DNA of 64,000 bases, taken from the NCBI RefSeq assembly GCF_003054705.1, contig NZ_QAYX01000024.1:1-64000 (forward strand), in the 5' to 3' direction. The position numbers were made by a program, and so were the translations under genes. Origin of the DNA: Opitutus sp. ER46 (GTDB taxonomy: Bacteria > Verrucomicrobiota > Verrucomicrobiia > Opitutales > Opitutaceae). Every line of letters starts with the position of its first letter. Position 1 is the stretch's first letter. Of this stretch, positions 8,476-17,085 are shown in pieces. The notes beneath the pieces were generated by a model that worked only from the letters and a program-made list of their open reading frames with translations, was not told where the DNA came from and did no database searches.

Positions 8476-8847
8476 ATGCGCGTGACGTCCACCAACAGTG
8501 GTCCCGACTCGAAGGGCGTGGTGCGCTTCGGCAACTGGGAGCTGGAGGGCGAGGCCTACCTCTTCGTGGTCGTGGGGGCGGTGGGCACGCTGCTGGTGTT
8601 CATCATGAGCGCCTCGCTGGCCGCAGTGCCGCGGGCGGTCGTCTCGCTCCTGCCCATCATCCTGGCGGTCGGGTGGGTGAAGTTCTTCCTGGTTGGAAGG
8701 CCGCCCCATTTCACCGGCGACTTTATGGAGAAGCTGGCGGTGGGGCGGCATTTCAACCTCCGGCCGCAGGTGTGGGCGCAGTGGCCGCACCCGCGCGGTC
8801 ACCGACCGCGCCCGCCGCTGACGGCCGGGAAGGGAGGCCCGCGATGA
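8476..8847 (+). CDS. VirB3/TrbD-like small membrane protein
   Basis: Inner-membrane protein of 123 aa. A polar N terminus of about 28 residues leads into two hydrophobic helices (about 29-50 and 53-74), then a polar, Arg/Pro-rich C terminus. Size, two-helix topology and position between the pilin-like gene and the VirB4-like ATPase fit VirB3/TrbD, which docks to VirB4 at the inner membrane. Its stop overlaps the next start by 4 bp (ATGA), so translation is probably coupled. Primary sequence alone would not identify it. Confidence 0.65.
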   Translation: MRVTSTNSGPDSKGVVRFGNWELEGEAYLFVVVGAVGTLLVFIMSASLAAVPRAVVSLLPIILAVGWVKFFLVGRPPHFTGDFMEKLAVGRHFNLRPQVWAQWPHPRGHRPRPPLTAGKGGPR

Positions 8848-11642
8848 TTCGTCGCTGGTTGAGTGAGGCCCTGGAGACGCGGCCGCCGGACGGGTGGTTC
8901 GAGGGCGACGTGCTTTGGTTTGATTCGAGCCTGACGCCCTCGACGGTGCTGGCGCGGGGGGCCGGCCTCGAGTTGCCGGACCTGAAGAGCGCGGACCAGG
9001 CGACGCGCGACGCGTATTACGAAGCGCTGGGGACGTTTTTCTGCCAGCTCGGCGAGGACGAGGCGGTGCAGTTCCAGTGGCGCGTCGACGCCGACTACCA
9101 GGCGGAACTGGAGCTTTATCGTCGCCGGACCGCCGAAAGCGGGGCGGAGGGCTGGTGCCGGATGACGCGGGAGGAGCGGTATGCGCGCTACTGCGAGCGC
9201 CAGGCGGCGGGCCGGCTCCGGCGGGAGCGACTGGAGGTGTTCCTCTCGCGGCGGTGTACGTCGGTGCCGCGGGGCGGGTTCCGGACGGCGGAGCAGATCG
9301 ACCGCTATGTGGAGCAGACGGCGAAGAACATGCAGGACCGCCTGCGCAACCTCGCCGGACGCCTCCCGGGGGCGCATCTCACGCCGTACGGCAATCGCGA
9401 GCACTTCGCGGCGTGGCGGGCCTTCTGCCAGCCCTCGCTTCGACTGCTGGGCGAGGAGCGCTATGCCGGCTTCGACCCGCGCGGCACGATCCTGGAGAAC
9501 AGCTGGCCGGGAGGCGGGGTGACGACGCGGGACAGCGAGGGGCATGTGTTCTTCCGCATGGACGGCCAGTACCACACCCTGCTCGTGCTACGGCGCTGGC
9601 CGATGGAGACGCACCTCGGGATCATCTGGTCGCTGACGAGCGCCCTGGCGGGGAACTATTGCTACACGCTCAGCTGCTATCCGCTGAACGCGCCGCACGA
9701 GGTGGAGAAGACCGAGCAGGAGTTGCGGAAGCTGAAAGGGCATCGCGCCAACGAGGACAAGGTGTCGCTCGACACCGTGATCGCCCGCAAACGGGCGAAA
9801 GTGGCGGCGCTTCAGGGCGGTTTTGCCCGACCGTACGCGGCGCTGCCCGTGGTGCGGGTCTGGGGCAGTACGCTCGAGCGCTGTCTGCAGGGCGCGCAGG
9901 CGCTGCGCGAGGCGATCACGACAATGGGTGGAGCCCAGTGCATGCTGGTGGACGACGAGGTGCAGGCGAAGTGCCTCTTTTACGAGACACTGCCCGGGTG
10001 GACGGGCGGGCGCTACCGGGACTGGGATCTCTTCGCGCTCGCGGGCCGCGATCCGGCGGTGTGCTTCCTGCAGGACATGGTGCCGCTTTCGTGCTCGTAC
10101 ACGGGGCATCTCGAGGAGGCGGAGGCGATCTACGACGGCGAGGAAGGCGCGCTCTTCGGCGTGAGGACCTTTGCCAACGGGGTGCCGCAGCATGCGGTGA
10201 TGACCGGCACGACGCGGGTTGGAAAATCGAGCCAGACCATCGACCTGCTTTCCCAGACCGACTGCTTCTTCGCCTTCCGCGGCATCGTGGAGGAAGGCCT
10301 CAGCTACGGAACGTTTGTCCAGCTCGTGGGCGGGGAGTCGATCATCCTGCACCCGGACGGAGAGCTGACGCTGAACTATCTCGACACCCAGGGCGTGCCG
10401 CTGACGCGCATGCAGCTTTCGGCTGCGACGGGACTGCTTTCGGTGATGGCCGGCAAGGCGCAGGACCCGGAGGTGAACGTCGCGCGGTCCGCACTGTACG
10501 GGGAGTATGTCGAGCAGTTGTACACGGACACATGGAACGATATTCGCCGGCGGGACCCGCGGCGGGAGATGGAGGCCGCGCGTTGGGCCCTGGCGATCGA
10601 TCAGGCGCAGCGCCGCGGGCGGGGACAATTGCAGATGCCCACGCGGCTGGAGTTGTTTGCCGACCTGCGAGAGATGGAGACGGCGGACCCCACGCGCTGG
10701 CAGGAGGTGCTGGGTGGTTTTGCGGACGCGGAGCTGATGGGCTTTGCGCGGCAGCCACAGACTGGCCGGCTGGTGCGGGATGTCGGGCTGGCGTTCCTGC
10801 ATCCGGAGGAATTTCCGACGCACACGGCGCTGGTGGAGATGATGCTCTACAACCGGATCCCGCACCACGAACGGGAGCTGGTGAACCGCCTGGCCTCCCG
10901 CCTCGCGGCCTGGCAGCGCAACGGCGCTCACGGGCGATTGTTCGATGGCGTGACGAACCGCCCGCTGACGAAGCGGGTGGTCCATTTCGAGCTTGGCCAG
11001 CTGCCCGGGGCGAGCGGGCAGATGAAGGAGGCGGCGATGTACCTCATCGCGAACCGGCTGCGGCAGCGGGTGATCACGATGCCGCGCGGGCGGCGCAAGC
11101 AGTTCATCTTCGAGGAGCCTTCGCGGTACATCGAAGTGGGCGGCGTGGAGCAGTTGTTCGGCGAGTTCTACGCGCAGATGGGAAAGTTCGCCTGCCACAT
11201 CATGCCGGTGACCCAGCAGTATGCGCAGCTCTCCAAGTCCGCGTTGCGCTCGGTGATCTTCGGCAACTCAAAGCAGTTCTTCCTCTTCAAACAGAACGAT
11301 CGGCACGACCTCGACGAGCAGGGCGACGCGATCGGGCTCCCCGAATCGGCGCGCGCGGCGATCCGCAGCTTCACCGCTCCCGAGTACCAGACGGGAAGCG
11401 CCCGGTTTTCGCAGATGGCGGTGTTTACCCAGGAAGGGGAGCACACCCAGTGCGGCGTGGTGCGCAATATCGTGACGCCGGAGATGCTGTACGTCTCGGA
11501 CTCCTCCGGGGACCGGTACGACGAGCGGAGCCGGGCGATGGCGACGTACGCGGATCCGGTCGAAGGCGTGCTCGCCGAGACGGCGCGGGAACGCGACCAG
11601 GCACGGCGGCGGCGCAAGGACTCCCATGACGAACGAACTTAG
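8844..11642 (+). CDS. VirB4/TrbE-like secretion ATPase
   Basis: Large cytoplasmic or peripheral ATPase of 932 aa, the energising subunit of type IV secretion assemblies. Walker A is GTTRVGKSSQ at about 455-464, preceded by PQHAVMTG. A Walker B-like QFIFEEPS sits at 753-760, with Glu-Glu where VirB4 usually has Asp-Glu. The N-terminal ~400 residues correspond to the CagE/TrbE/VirB domain. Length is near the usual 800-900 aa. The ATG at 8844 overlaps the VirB3-like stop; the frame is open further upstream only because it shadows the two preceding genes. The C-terminal ~30 residues are highly charged. It overlaps the next lipoprotein gene by 17 bp. This is the anchor for calling the locus type IV-like. 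Confidence 0.85.
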   Translation: MIRRWLSEALETRPPDGWFEGDVLWFDSSLTPSTVLARGAGLELPDLKSADQATRDAYYEALGTFFCQLGEDEAVQFQWRVDADYQAELELYRRRTAESGAEGWCRMTREERYARYCERQAAGRLRRERLEVFLSRRCTSVPRGGFRTAEQIDRYVEQTAKNMQDRLRNLAGRLPGAHLTPYGNREHFAAWRAFCQPSLRLLGEERYAGFDPRGTILENSWPGGGVTTRDSEGHVFFRMDGQYHTLLVLRRWPMETHLGIIWSLTSALAGNYCYTLSCYPLNAPHEVEKTEQELRKLKGHRANEDKVSLDTVIARKRAKVAALQGGFARPYAALPVVRVWGSTLERCLQGAQALREAITTMGGAQCMLVDDEVQAKCLFYETLPGWTGGRYRDWDLFALAGRDPAVCFLQDMVPLSCSYTGHLEEAEAIYDGEEGALFGVRTFANGVPQHAVMTGTTRVGKSSQTIDLLSQTDCFFAFRGIVEEGLSYGTFVQLVGGESIILHPDGELTLNYLDTQGVPLTRMQLSAATGLLSVMAGKAQDPEVNVARSALYGEYVEQLYTDTWNDIRRRDPRREMEAARWALAIDQAQRRGRGQLQMPTRLELFADLREMETADPTRWQEVLGGFADAELMGFARQPQTGRLVRDVGLAFLHPEEFPTHTALVEMMLYNRIPHHERELVNRLASRLAAWQRNGAHGRLFDGVTNRPLTKRVVHFELGQLPGASGQMKEAAMYLIANRLRQRVITMPRGRRKQFIFEEPSRYIEVGGVEQLFGEFYAQMGKFACHIMPVTQQYAQLSKSALRSVIFGNSKQFFLFKQNDRHDLDEQGDAIGLPESARAAIRSFTAPEYQTGSARFSQMAVFTQEGEHTQCGVVRNIVTPEMLYVSDSSGDRYDERSRAMATYADPVEGVLAETARERDQARRRRKDSHDERT

Positions 11643-12078
11643 GCGTGTGTATGCGGTGTGCCTGCTGGCGGCAGCGTGGGCTGCCGCCAGCTCCGGCTGC
11701 ACAAACGTGAGTTCCACGGCCCGCCGCACGGGCGTGGTCGCCGTCGGCTCCGCAGCCGGCGCCGCGGCGGGCTACCTGGTGAGTGATGGAGGCGCGGGCC
11801 CCACGGCCGTCGGGGCAGTGGCGGGCGGGGCGATCACCCAGCTTGCGCTGGGCGAGGACGCGTCGGTCCGCCAGGACGGCTTCGACCAAGGCTACGTCCA
11901 GGGGCAGAGTGACGCGATCAAGCGGCAGTATTTCCTGCGCCTTGCCCTCGAGCGAAAGCCGGCCGACGACGCCAAGGCGGCGGGCGAACCGGTGTACTAC
12001 CTGGTGCCGGGCCCCGAGGTGACGGCCGATGGCCGCAAACTCGCGCCGCACCAGGTGGCGATCCGCGTGGTGGAGTAA
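11626..12078 (+). CDS. Glycine-zipper lipoprotein
   Basis: Putative outer-membrane lipoprotein of 150 aa. A signal sequence runs into AAASSGC with the lipid-bearing Cys at 25. Two Gly/Ala-rich stretches between about 40 and 75 (VGSAAGAAAGYLVS and AVGAVAGGAIT) form a glycine zipper like those in membrane-inserting envelope lipoproteins. The C-terminal half is soluble. In a VirB-like order this slot can be taken by a VirB7-like or TrbK-like lipoprotein, but the sequence itself does not prove this. The start overlaps the VirB4-like gene end by 17 bp, which argues for co-translation. Confidence 0.65.
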   Translation: MTNELRRVYAVCLLAAAWAAASSGCTNVSSTARRTGVVAVGSAAGAAAGYLVSDGGAGPTAVGAVAGGAITQLALGEDASVRQDGFDQGYVQGQSDAIKRQYFLRLALERKPADDAKAAGEPVYYLVPGPEVTADGRKLAPHQVAIRVVE

Positions 12079-12092
12079 ATCGAGGCCAGCTT

Positions 12093-13016
12093 ATGCACCC
12101 AAAAAACCAGTTGGATTGGCGTAGACGCGTCGCAGCATGGCTGTTGTCCCTTCCGGACGGCTGGCGGGCAGCGAGGCTTGGTTCAAATCGAGCCGATTGG
12201 TGGCGGATGGGTTCAGTGGCGCTGGCGGCTCTGCTGGCGGCGCCTGCGGCCCACGCGATCTCCGGCGTGCTCGACACCGTCGTCATCATGCAGGACGTGA
12301 CCGACAGCTACAAATGGCCGCGCGAGCAACTGGAGTGGAACCGCGTCGTGGCCCAACTGCAGGAGCAGGTTCACACCACCGAACGTCTCGTGCAGCGCGC
12401 GGATCGAATGATCGAGCTGATGGGCACGGCGGAGAATGCCGCTGATTTCAGCGCGCCGCCGAGCGTCATGACGCCCGTGAACCAGGCCGTGCGGCTCGAA
12501 ACGACGAAGCATGCGATCGAATCGAGCCGCAACCTGTTCCGGCTCGGGAGCAAGACCCGGTCGACCTACAACCCGGCGAACGAAGTAAAGGCCACGTTCG
12601 AGGTGGCGGGTGCGACCGAAACCCGCGACGAGAATCGTTACGCGCATTTCGCCATGCAGGAGGCGATGTACGCGCGATACCGGACGGCCGCGACGCACGA
12701 GGAAGAGGTGCAGGGCGCCGAGACGGCGCTGCAGGAGGAGACGCTGCGTCGGCTGAAGCAGGTGAAGACGGAAGCGCAGATCGCGGTGCTCACTGCCAGC
12801 CTGGCGGCGTCGAAACAACGCCAGGACCTGGCGCACCAGAAGACGGTGCAGGCGAAGGCGGACCTCGATGCGTTTCGCGCGCAGCTCACCACCGAGGAGG
12901 CGCGGAAGCAGGAGGCCGACCGTGAGTGGTCGGAGACCGTGGTCAAACGGATGCGCGACAAGGCGCTCACGGCGTATCGCCGCCAGTTCCGCGCCGTCGG
13001 TTCCGAGTCCAACTGA
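12093..13016 (+). CDS. VirB5/TrbJ-like exported coiled-coil protein
   Basis: Predicted exported protein of 307 aa. A hydrophobic stretch ending in APAAHA (about residues 43-55) looks like a signal peptide, preceded by an unusually long basic N-terminal region; a later ATG at 12207 would give a conventional signal. I kept 12093 because a GAGG lies just upstream. The mature part is almost all helix: WPREQLEWNRVVAQLQEQV and a later Ala/Glu/Gln/Lys-rich coiled coil (about 205-285). This fits TrbJ/VirB5, the pilus-tip or periplasmic component, which typically has N-terminal helices and follows VirB4. Support is topology and order only. Confidence 0.6.
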   Translation: MHPKNQLDWRRRVAAWLLSLPDGWRAARLGSNRADWWRMGSVALAALLAAPAAHAISGVLDTVVIMQDVTDSYKWPREQLEWNRVVAQLQEQVHTTERLVQRADRMIELMGTAENAADFSAPPSVMTPVNQAVRLETTKHAIESSRNLFRLGSKTRSTYNPANEVKATFEVAGATETRDENRYAHFAMQEAMYARYRTAATHEEEVQGAETALQEETLRRLKQVKTEAQIAVLTASLAASKQRQDLAHQKTVQAKADLDAFRAQLTTEEARKQEADREWSETVVKRMRDKALTAYRRQFRAVGSESN

Positions 13017-13041
13017 GCCGCGCATCCGCGGCTCCCCTCCG

Positions 13042-14427
13042 ATGCGCTCCGCCCTTCGCCGCCGCCGGGCTTCGCTCATTTTCTGGTGTGTCCGGCTGCT
13101 GGGGGCGGCAGGCGCCGCGCTTTTCCTATCCGCGTCACCGGTCCATGCGGCCGAGCCCATGGACTTCGCCCCGTTTCAGCAGCGGGCGGGCGCCCTCTTC
13201 GATCCTGGTGCCGCCACGGCAAAGGAGTCTCCGCTGCGCGTTGCCTGCGGCCATGTCCTGCTCCTGGCGCAGGCAGGCTCGGTCTGCCTCATTGTGGCGG
13301 GGTTGATCAGCCGGATGCGGCGGGACGACGCCCAGATGGAGAGCATCGCGGGCACGATGCTGAAGGTGGCGTTTATCGCGACGGTTGCCCAATGGCGGGC
13401 TCTGGCGTGGGAAACGGCTGATCTCGCGGCCGGGGCGATCGGCTACCAGCCGGCGGTGGTGGAGGGCAGGCCGTCGCCGCTGTTGGCCGCCAGCTGGAAG
13501 CTGCTCGAGCAGTGGGCGCCGCCGGGATCGCCGTATCTGGATACGCTGGAGGCGAGCGCCACCCCGGCGCCGGCATCGGGCCAGGAACAGGAATGGAGCC
13601 TACGGGCCTGGAACTGGGCTCGCGGGATGGGGGCGGCGACAACGAACGTGGCCGACGGCACCTGGCAGGCGGCGAGCGGGGGATTGCGCGCCGCGGCCGT
13701 CTTCGTCTGTTGCGGCGCAATGTCCATCCTGGTGGCGCTCACGCTTCTGCTCGCCCTCAGCGCCGAGTTGGTGCGCGTGCTCTGCTTTGAGATCGGCTGC
13801 GCCGTGCTGCCGATCGGCATCGCCGGGCTTGGCATCGAACTCCTGCGGGGTGCCTCGCTCAAGTTCCTGCTGCGGCTGGTCGTGGTCGCCGCGTGGCCGC
13901 TGGGCTGGGCGTTGGCGGCGCTCGTGACGCTTCCGCTGGTGGAGGGAGGCACAGCGTGGATGCGGGAGATCTCTGCCGCGGCGCTGGGTGAGCAGGGCGC
14001 CGCGCCCTCGTCGCTCGCGGTCGCCGCCCCCTATCTCGGGTGGGGAACGGTCTTCTTCTGCGTCGCGATGACGGTGGCGCTGTGTCTCTGGCTTGCGCTC
14101 ACCGTCGTGGGCATGCCGCTCCTGCTGAGTCGCGGTGCCGTCGCCGGCTTTGCGGCGGTCCACGGCTCAAGCGCGCGGGAGGTTGCGACAGCGCGCATCG
14201 TGGAGGGGGCGGCGGTGTTGCCCCAACTCATGGCGTCCGAGAGCGAAACGAGGTGCGCGGTTGGGCGCGAGCGGCCGGCCGGCAGTGGTCTGGAGTCGCG
14301 TGGGTCTCTCGTGAGCGTCGAATCTGTCCAGGCCAGTCGACGGACCTCGACGCCCGCCGCTGAGCCTGAGCCGGCGCGGAGGGACCGCACCGACTTCTTT
14401 CCTCCGCGGAGGCACGGGGCATCGTGA
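13042..14427 (+). CDS. VirB6/TrbL-like polytopic membrane protein
   Basis: Inner-membrane protein of 461 aa with an N-terminal cleavable-looking signal (ends SPVHAAEP) and then five to six hydrophobic helices: about 70-95, 230-255, 262-285, 290-315 and 345-372. A polar, Ser/Arg-rich C-terminal tail of about 80 residues follows. TrbL proteins have this arrangement of signal peptide, several membrane spans and a long cytoplasmic tail, and they sit after TrbJ in conjugation operons, as here. The start at 13042 directly precedes the signal peptide and lies 25 bp after the previous stop. It is the last secretion-like gene before the efflux cassette begins. Confidence 0.68.
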   Translation: MRSALRRRRASLIFWCVRLLGAAGAALFLSASPVHAAEPMDFAPFQQRAGALFDPGAATAKESPLRVACGHVLLLAQAGSVCLIVAGLISRMRRDDAQMESIAGTMLKVAFIATVAQWRALAWETADLAAGAIGYQPAVVEGRPSPLLAASWKLLEQWAPPGSPYLDTLEASATPAPASGQEQEWSLRAWNWARGMGAATTNVADGTWQAASGGLRAAAVFVCCGAMSILVALTLLLALSAELVRVLCFEIGCAVLPIGIAGLGIELLRGASLKFLLRLVVVAAWPLGWALAALVTLPLVEGGTAWMREISAAALGEQGAAPSSLAVAAPYLGWGTVFFCVAMTVALCLWLALTVVGMPLLLSRGAVAGFAAVHGSSAREVATARIVEGAAVLPQLMASESETRCAVGRERPAGSGLESRGSLVSVESVQASRRTSTPAAEPEPARRDRTDFFPPRRHGAS

Positions 14428-14465
14428 GTCAGGGCGCGGGCCCTGTTCGCACCACGTTGGAAGTA

Positions 14466-14596
14466 TCCCAGTTTTGGGACAAAAACGTCCCAGTTGCGAT
14501 GCCTAGGCGAGCGACGCTGTGCGGTCGCACATTTTTATCGTGCTATCAGATAGATATCTACGTTACTGGCAACGCCCCCGGCACATCGGCTGCAAA
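14466..14596 (+). promoter_or_regulatory. Interleaved half-sites and possible sigma-54-type promoter of the efflux cassette
   Basis: Three half-sites, TCCCA (14466), TGGGAC (14475-14480) and GTCCCA (14487-14492), form two interleaved inverted repeats about 90-100 bp upstream of a GG-N10-GC element (GG 14580-14581, GC 14592-14593, reading GGCAC then TGCAA). This arrangement resembles an upstream activator site plus a sigma-54 -24/-12 promoter. One problem is that a start site 12 bp past GC would fall around 14605, inside or past the ribosome binding site GGAGG (14598-14602). The promoter part is therefore tentative. Confidence 0.35.
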
Positions 14597-14610
14597 CGGA
14601 GGTGCGTAGC

Positions 14611-15864
14611 ATGGACATTCCTCGCCCAGACCAGAGCAAAGCGAAGCGCAAGAAGCGGATCCTTTACGGATCGATCACCGGCTTGGTGCTGGTCGGGATC
14701 ACGGTGCTGCTCGCGCAGTTGAAGCCGGCGGCTCCGACCGTCGACCGCAACCTCGTGTGGATCGACACGGTGAAGCGTGGAGAGATGCGGCGCGAAGTGC
14801 GCGGTCTCGGCACGCTGGTGCCCGAGGAGATTCGATGGATCGCGGCGCGTACCCAGGGCCGGGTTGACCGCATCGTCCTTCGGCCCGGTGCCGTCGTGAC
14901 GCCCGACAGCATCATTCTCCATCTCGCCAATCCGGACGTGGAGCAGGCCGCGGCGAACGCCGATTCCCAATTCAAGGCGGCGGAGGCCGAACTGCTGAAC
15001 CTCCGCGTCACGCTGCAAAGCGGCGTGCTCGCCGCCGAGTCTGATGCGGCGAACGCGAAGGCGCTCTTTGAGCAGACCAAACTGCAGCTCGAGGTGAACG
15101 AACAGCTCTACAAGGACGGGCTGGTGTCGGCCCTCGACCTGCGGCTGTCCCGCGTGACGGCCGAGCAGGCCCAGACGCGGAACGGCATTGAGCAGAAGCG
15201 ATACGCGTTCGCGAAGGACTCCATCGCCCCGCAACTCGCGGTGAAGGAGGCCGAGGTCGACCGGCTGCGCGCCCAGGCAAAATTGCGCCATGACGAACTT
15301 GATGCCCTGGCGGTCCGCGCCGGAATGAGCGGGGTTCTCCAGTTGCTGCCGGTGGAAGTGGGCGCCCAGGTTCAACCGGGCGGCAATCTGGCCCGCGTGG
15401 CCGATCCGACCCGCCTGAAGGCCGAAATCCGCATCGCGGAAACACAGGCCAAGGACATCCAGATCGGCCAGAGCGCGACCATCGACACCCGCAACGGCGT
15501 GGTGGCCGGCAAAGTGGCGCGCGTCGATCCGTCAGTGCAGAACGGCACCGTCACGGTCGATGTGGTGCTGCCGGGTGAGCTGCCTCACGGCGCGCGCCCC
15601 GATCTCTCCGTCGATGGGACCATCGAACTCGAACGCCTTGAGAATGTGGTCTTTGTCGGCCGCCCGGCGTTCGGCCAGGAGAAGAGCAAGGTGAATATCT
15701 TCAAACTCGACCCGTCCGGCACGTACGCCGTGCGCTCCCCGGTCACCCTCGGCCGTAGTTCGGTCAACACCATCGAGGTGATCGAAGGCCTGCAGCCGGG
15801 CGAGCGGGTCATCCTCTCCGACATGTCCCAGTGGGACGCCAACGAGCGGATCAAACTGAATTAA
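14611..15864 (+). CDS. Periplasmic adaptor (HlyD/MacA-type membrane fusion protein)
   Basis: Adaptor subunit of 417 aa that would link the inner-membrane ABC permeases to an outer-membrane channel. It has a short basic N terminus, one membrane helix at about 21-39, a split lipoyl/barrel domain (TQGRVDRIVLRPGAVVTPD and SGVLQLLPVEVGAQVQPGG), and a coiled-coil hairpin at about 115-230 with regular Ala/Leu/Glu heptads. A C-terminal membrane-proximal domain follows, with GLQPGERVILSDMSQWD. The ATG at 14611 has a clear GGAGG 8 bp upstream, unusual for this genome. It leads a cassette with the ABC ATPase at 16071 and permeases at 17086 and 19599. Confidence 0.92.
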   Translation: MDIPRPDQSKAKRKKRILYGSITGLVLVGITVLLAQLKPAAPTVDRNLVWIDTVKRGEMRREVRGLGTLVPEEIRWIAARTQGRVDRIVLRPGAVVTPDSIILHLANPDVEQAAANADSQFKAAEAELLNLRVTLQSGVLAAESDAANAKALFEQTKLQLEVNEQLYKDGLVSALDLRLSRVTAEQAQTRNGIEQKRYAFAKDSIAPQLAVKEAEVDRLRAQAKLRHDELDALAVRAGMSGVLQLLPVEVGAQVQPGGNLARVADPTRLKAEIRIAETQAKDIQIGQSATIDTRNGVVAGKVARVDPSVQNGTVTVDVVLPGELPHGARPDLSVDGTIELERLENVVFVGRPAFGQEKSKVNIFKLDPSGTYAVRSPVTLGRSSVNTIEVIEGLQPGERVILSDMSQWDANERIKLN

Positions 15865-15936
15865 CCTCGCGCCGGCCCCGCCGTGCAGAATTTCCGTAAC
15901 TCCTGCGTTCCCGCCGTGTTCTCCCGGCATCCCATC

Positions 15937-16008
15937 ATGATCCCCGTTGTTGTCGTTCTCGTCGCACTTGTCTCGCTGGTGGCCACCGACGCCACCGGAG
16001 AGAACTGA
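15937..16008 (+). CDS. Possible 23-aa hydrophobic peptide
   Basis: An ATG-initiated frame encodes a short peptide starting MIPVVVVLVALVSLVA and ending in TGEN, the size of a single-span membrane micropeptide. It sits in the 206-bp gap between the adaptor and ATPase genes. There is no strong ribosome binding site and it may be chance in GC-rich DNA. I list it only because its composition is so membrane-like. Confidence 0.2.
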   Translation: MIPVVVVLVALVSLVATDATGEN

Positions 16009-16070
16009 TGTCGCGTCCGAGCGCGCCGTTTGTTCCCACCCGCCCCCAACCCTAGACTCGTACCAATCAC

Positions 16071-16769
<699 letters not shown>

Positions 16770-17085
16770 CCAGGCGAGGCAAGGTGCGCGGATCGGGGGG
16801 CGCGTTCGGGTTGGAGCGCGTTCTTGGTTGGTTTGATCCGGCACCTTGCCTCCCAAGGCTGTGGTTCCGACCGCGGCCCATTGTCGCGACGCGCCGGCCC
16901 GAGCCCGGACGTCTTTTCGGTCTCACCAGTTCGGGCCAGTCAAAGCTGCCGCGGCGCCGCCCTGGCAGGCGCTGACAATCGCGACCGCTGGGCACTTCCC
17001 ATCCCGGCCGGGATCCGCCCTTTTTTCACCACACCCCGCTGTCGGGCTCCGTTCCCGCCCGACGCGCCACTTTCCCCACACGCCC
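16770..17085 (+). other. Spacer in efflux cassette with a long inverted repeat
   Basis: The 316-bp gap between the ATPase and first permease holds no convincing gene. Its main feature is an inverted repeat with arms at 16776-16794 and 16835-16852 (GAGGCAAGGTGC against GCACCTTGCCTC, then CGGATC against GATCCG). It is nearly perfect over 18 bp with a one-base bulge and a 40-nt loop. There is no following T-run, so it is more likely an mRNA structure that tunes permease expression, or a dispersed repeat, than a simple terminator. Confidence 0.6.

Noticed and set aside
7911-8843. Open frame extending the VirB4-like protein ~310 residues upstream
   Set aside because: It only shadows the pilin-like and VirB3-like genes, which have membrane-protein patterns and proper overlaps; the VirB4 domain starts after 8844.
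14567-14582. TGGCAAC...CGGC as a sigma-54 promoter
   Set aside because: The spacing between GG and GC is 11 and not 10, so it breaks the strict -24/-12 rule; kept only as a near miss in the finding.
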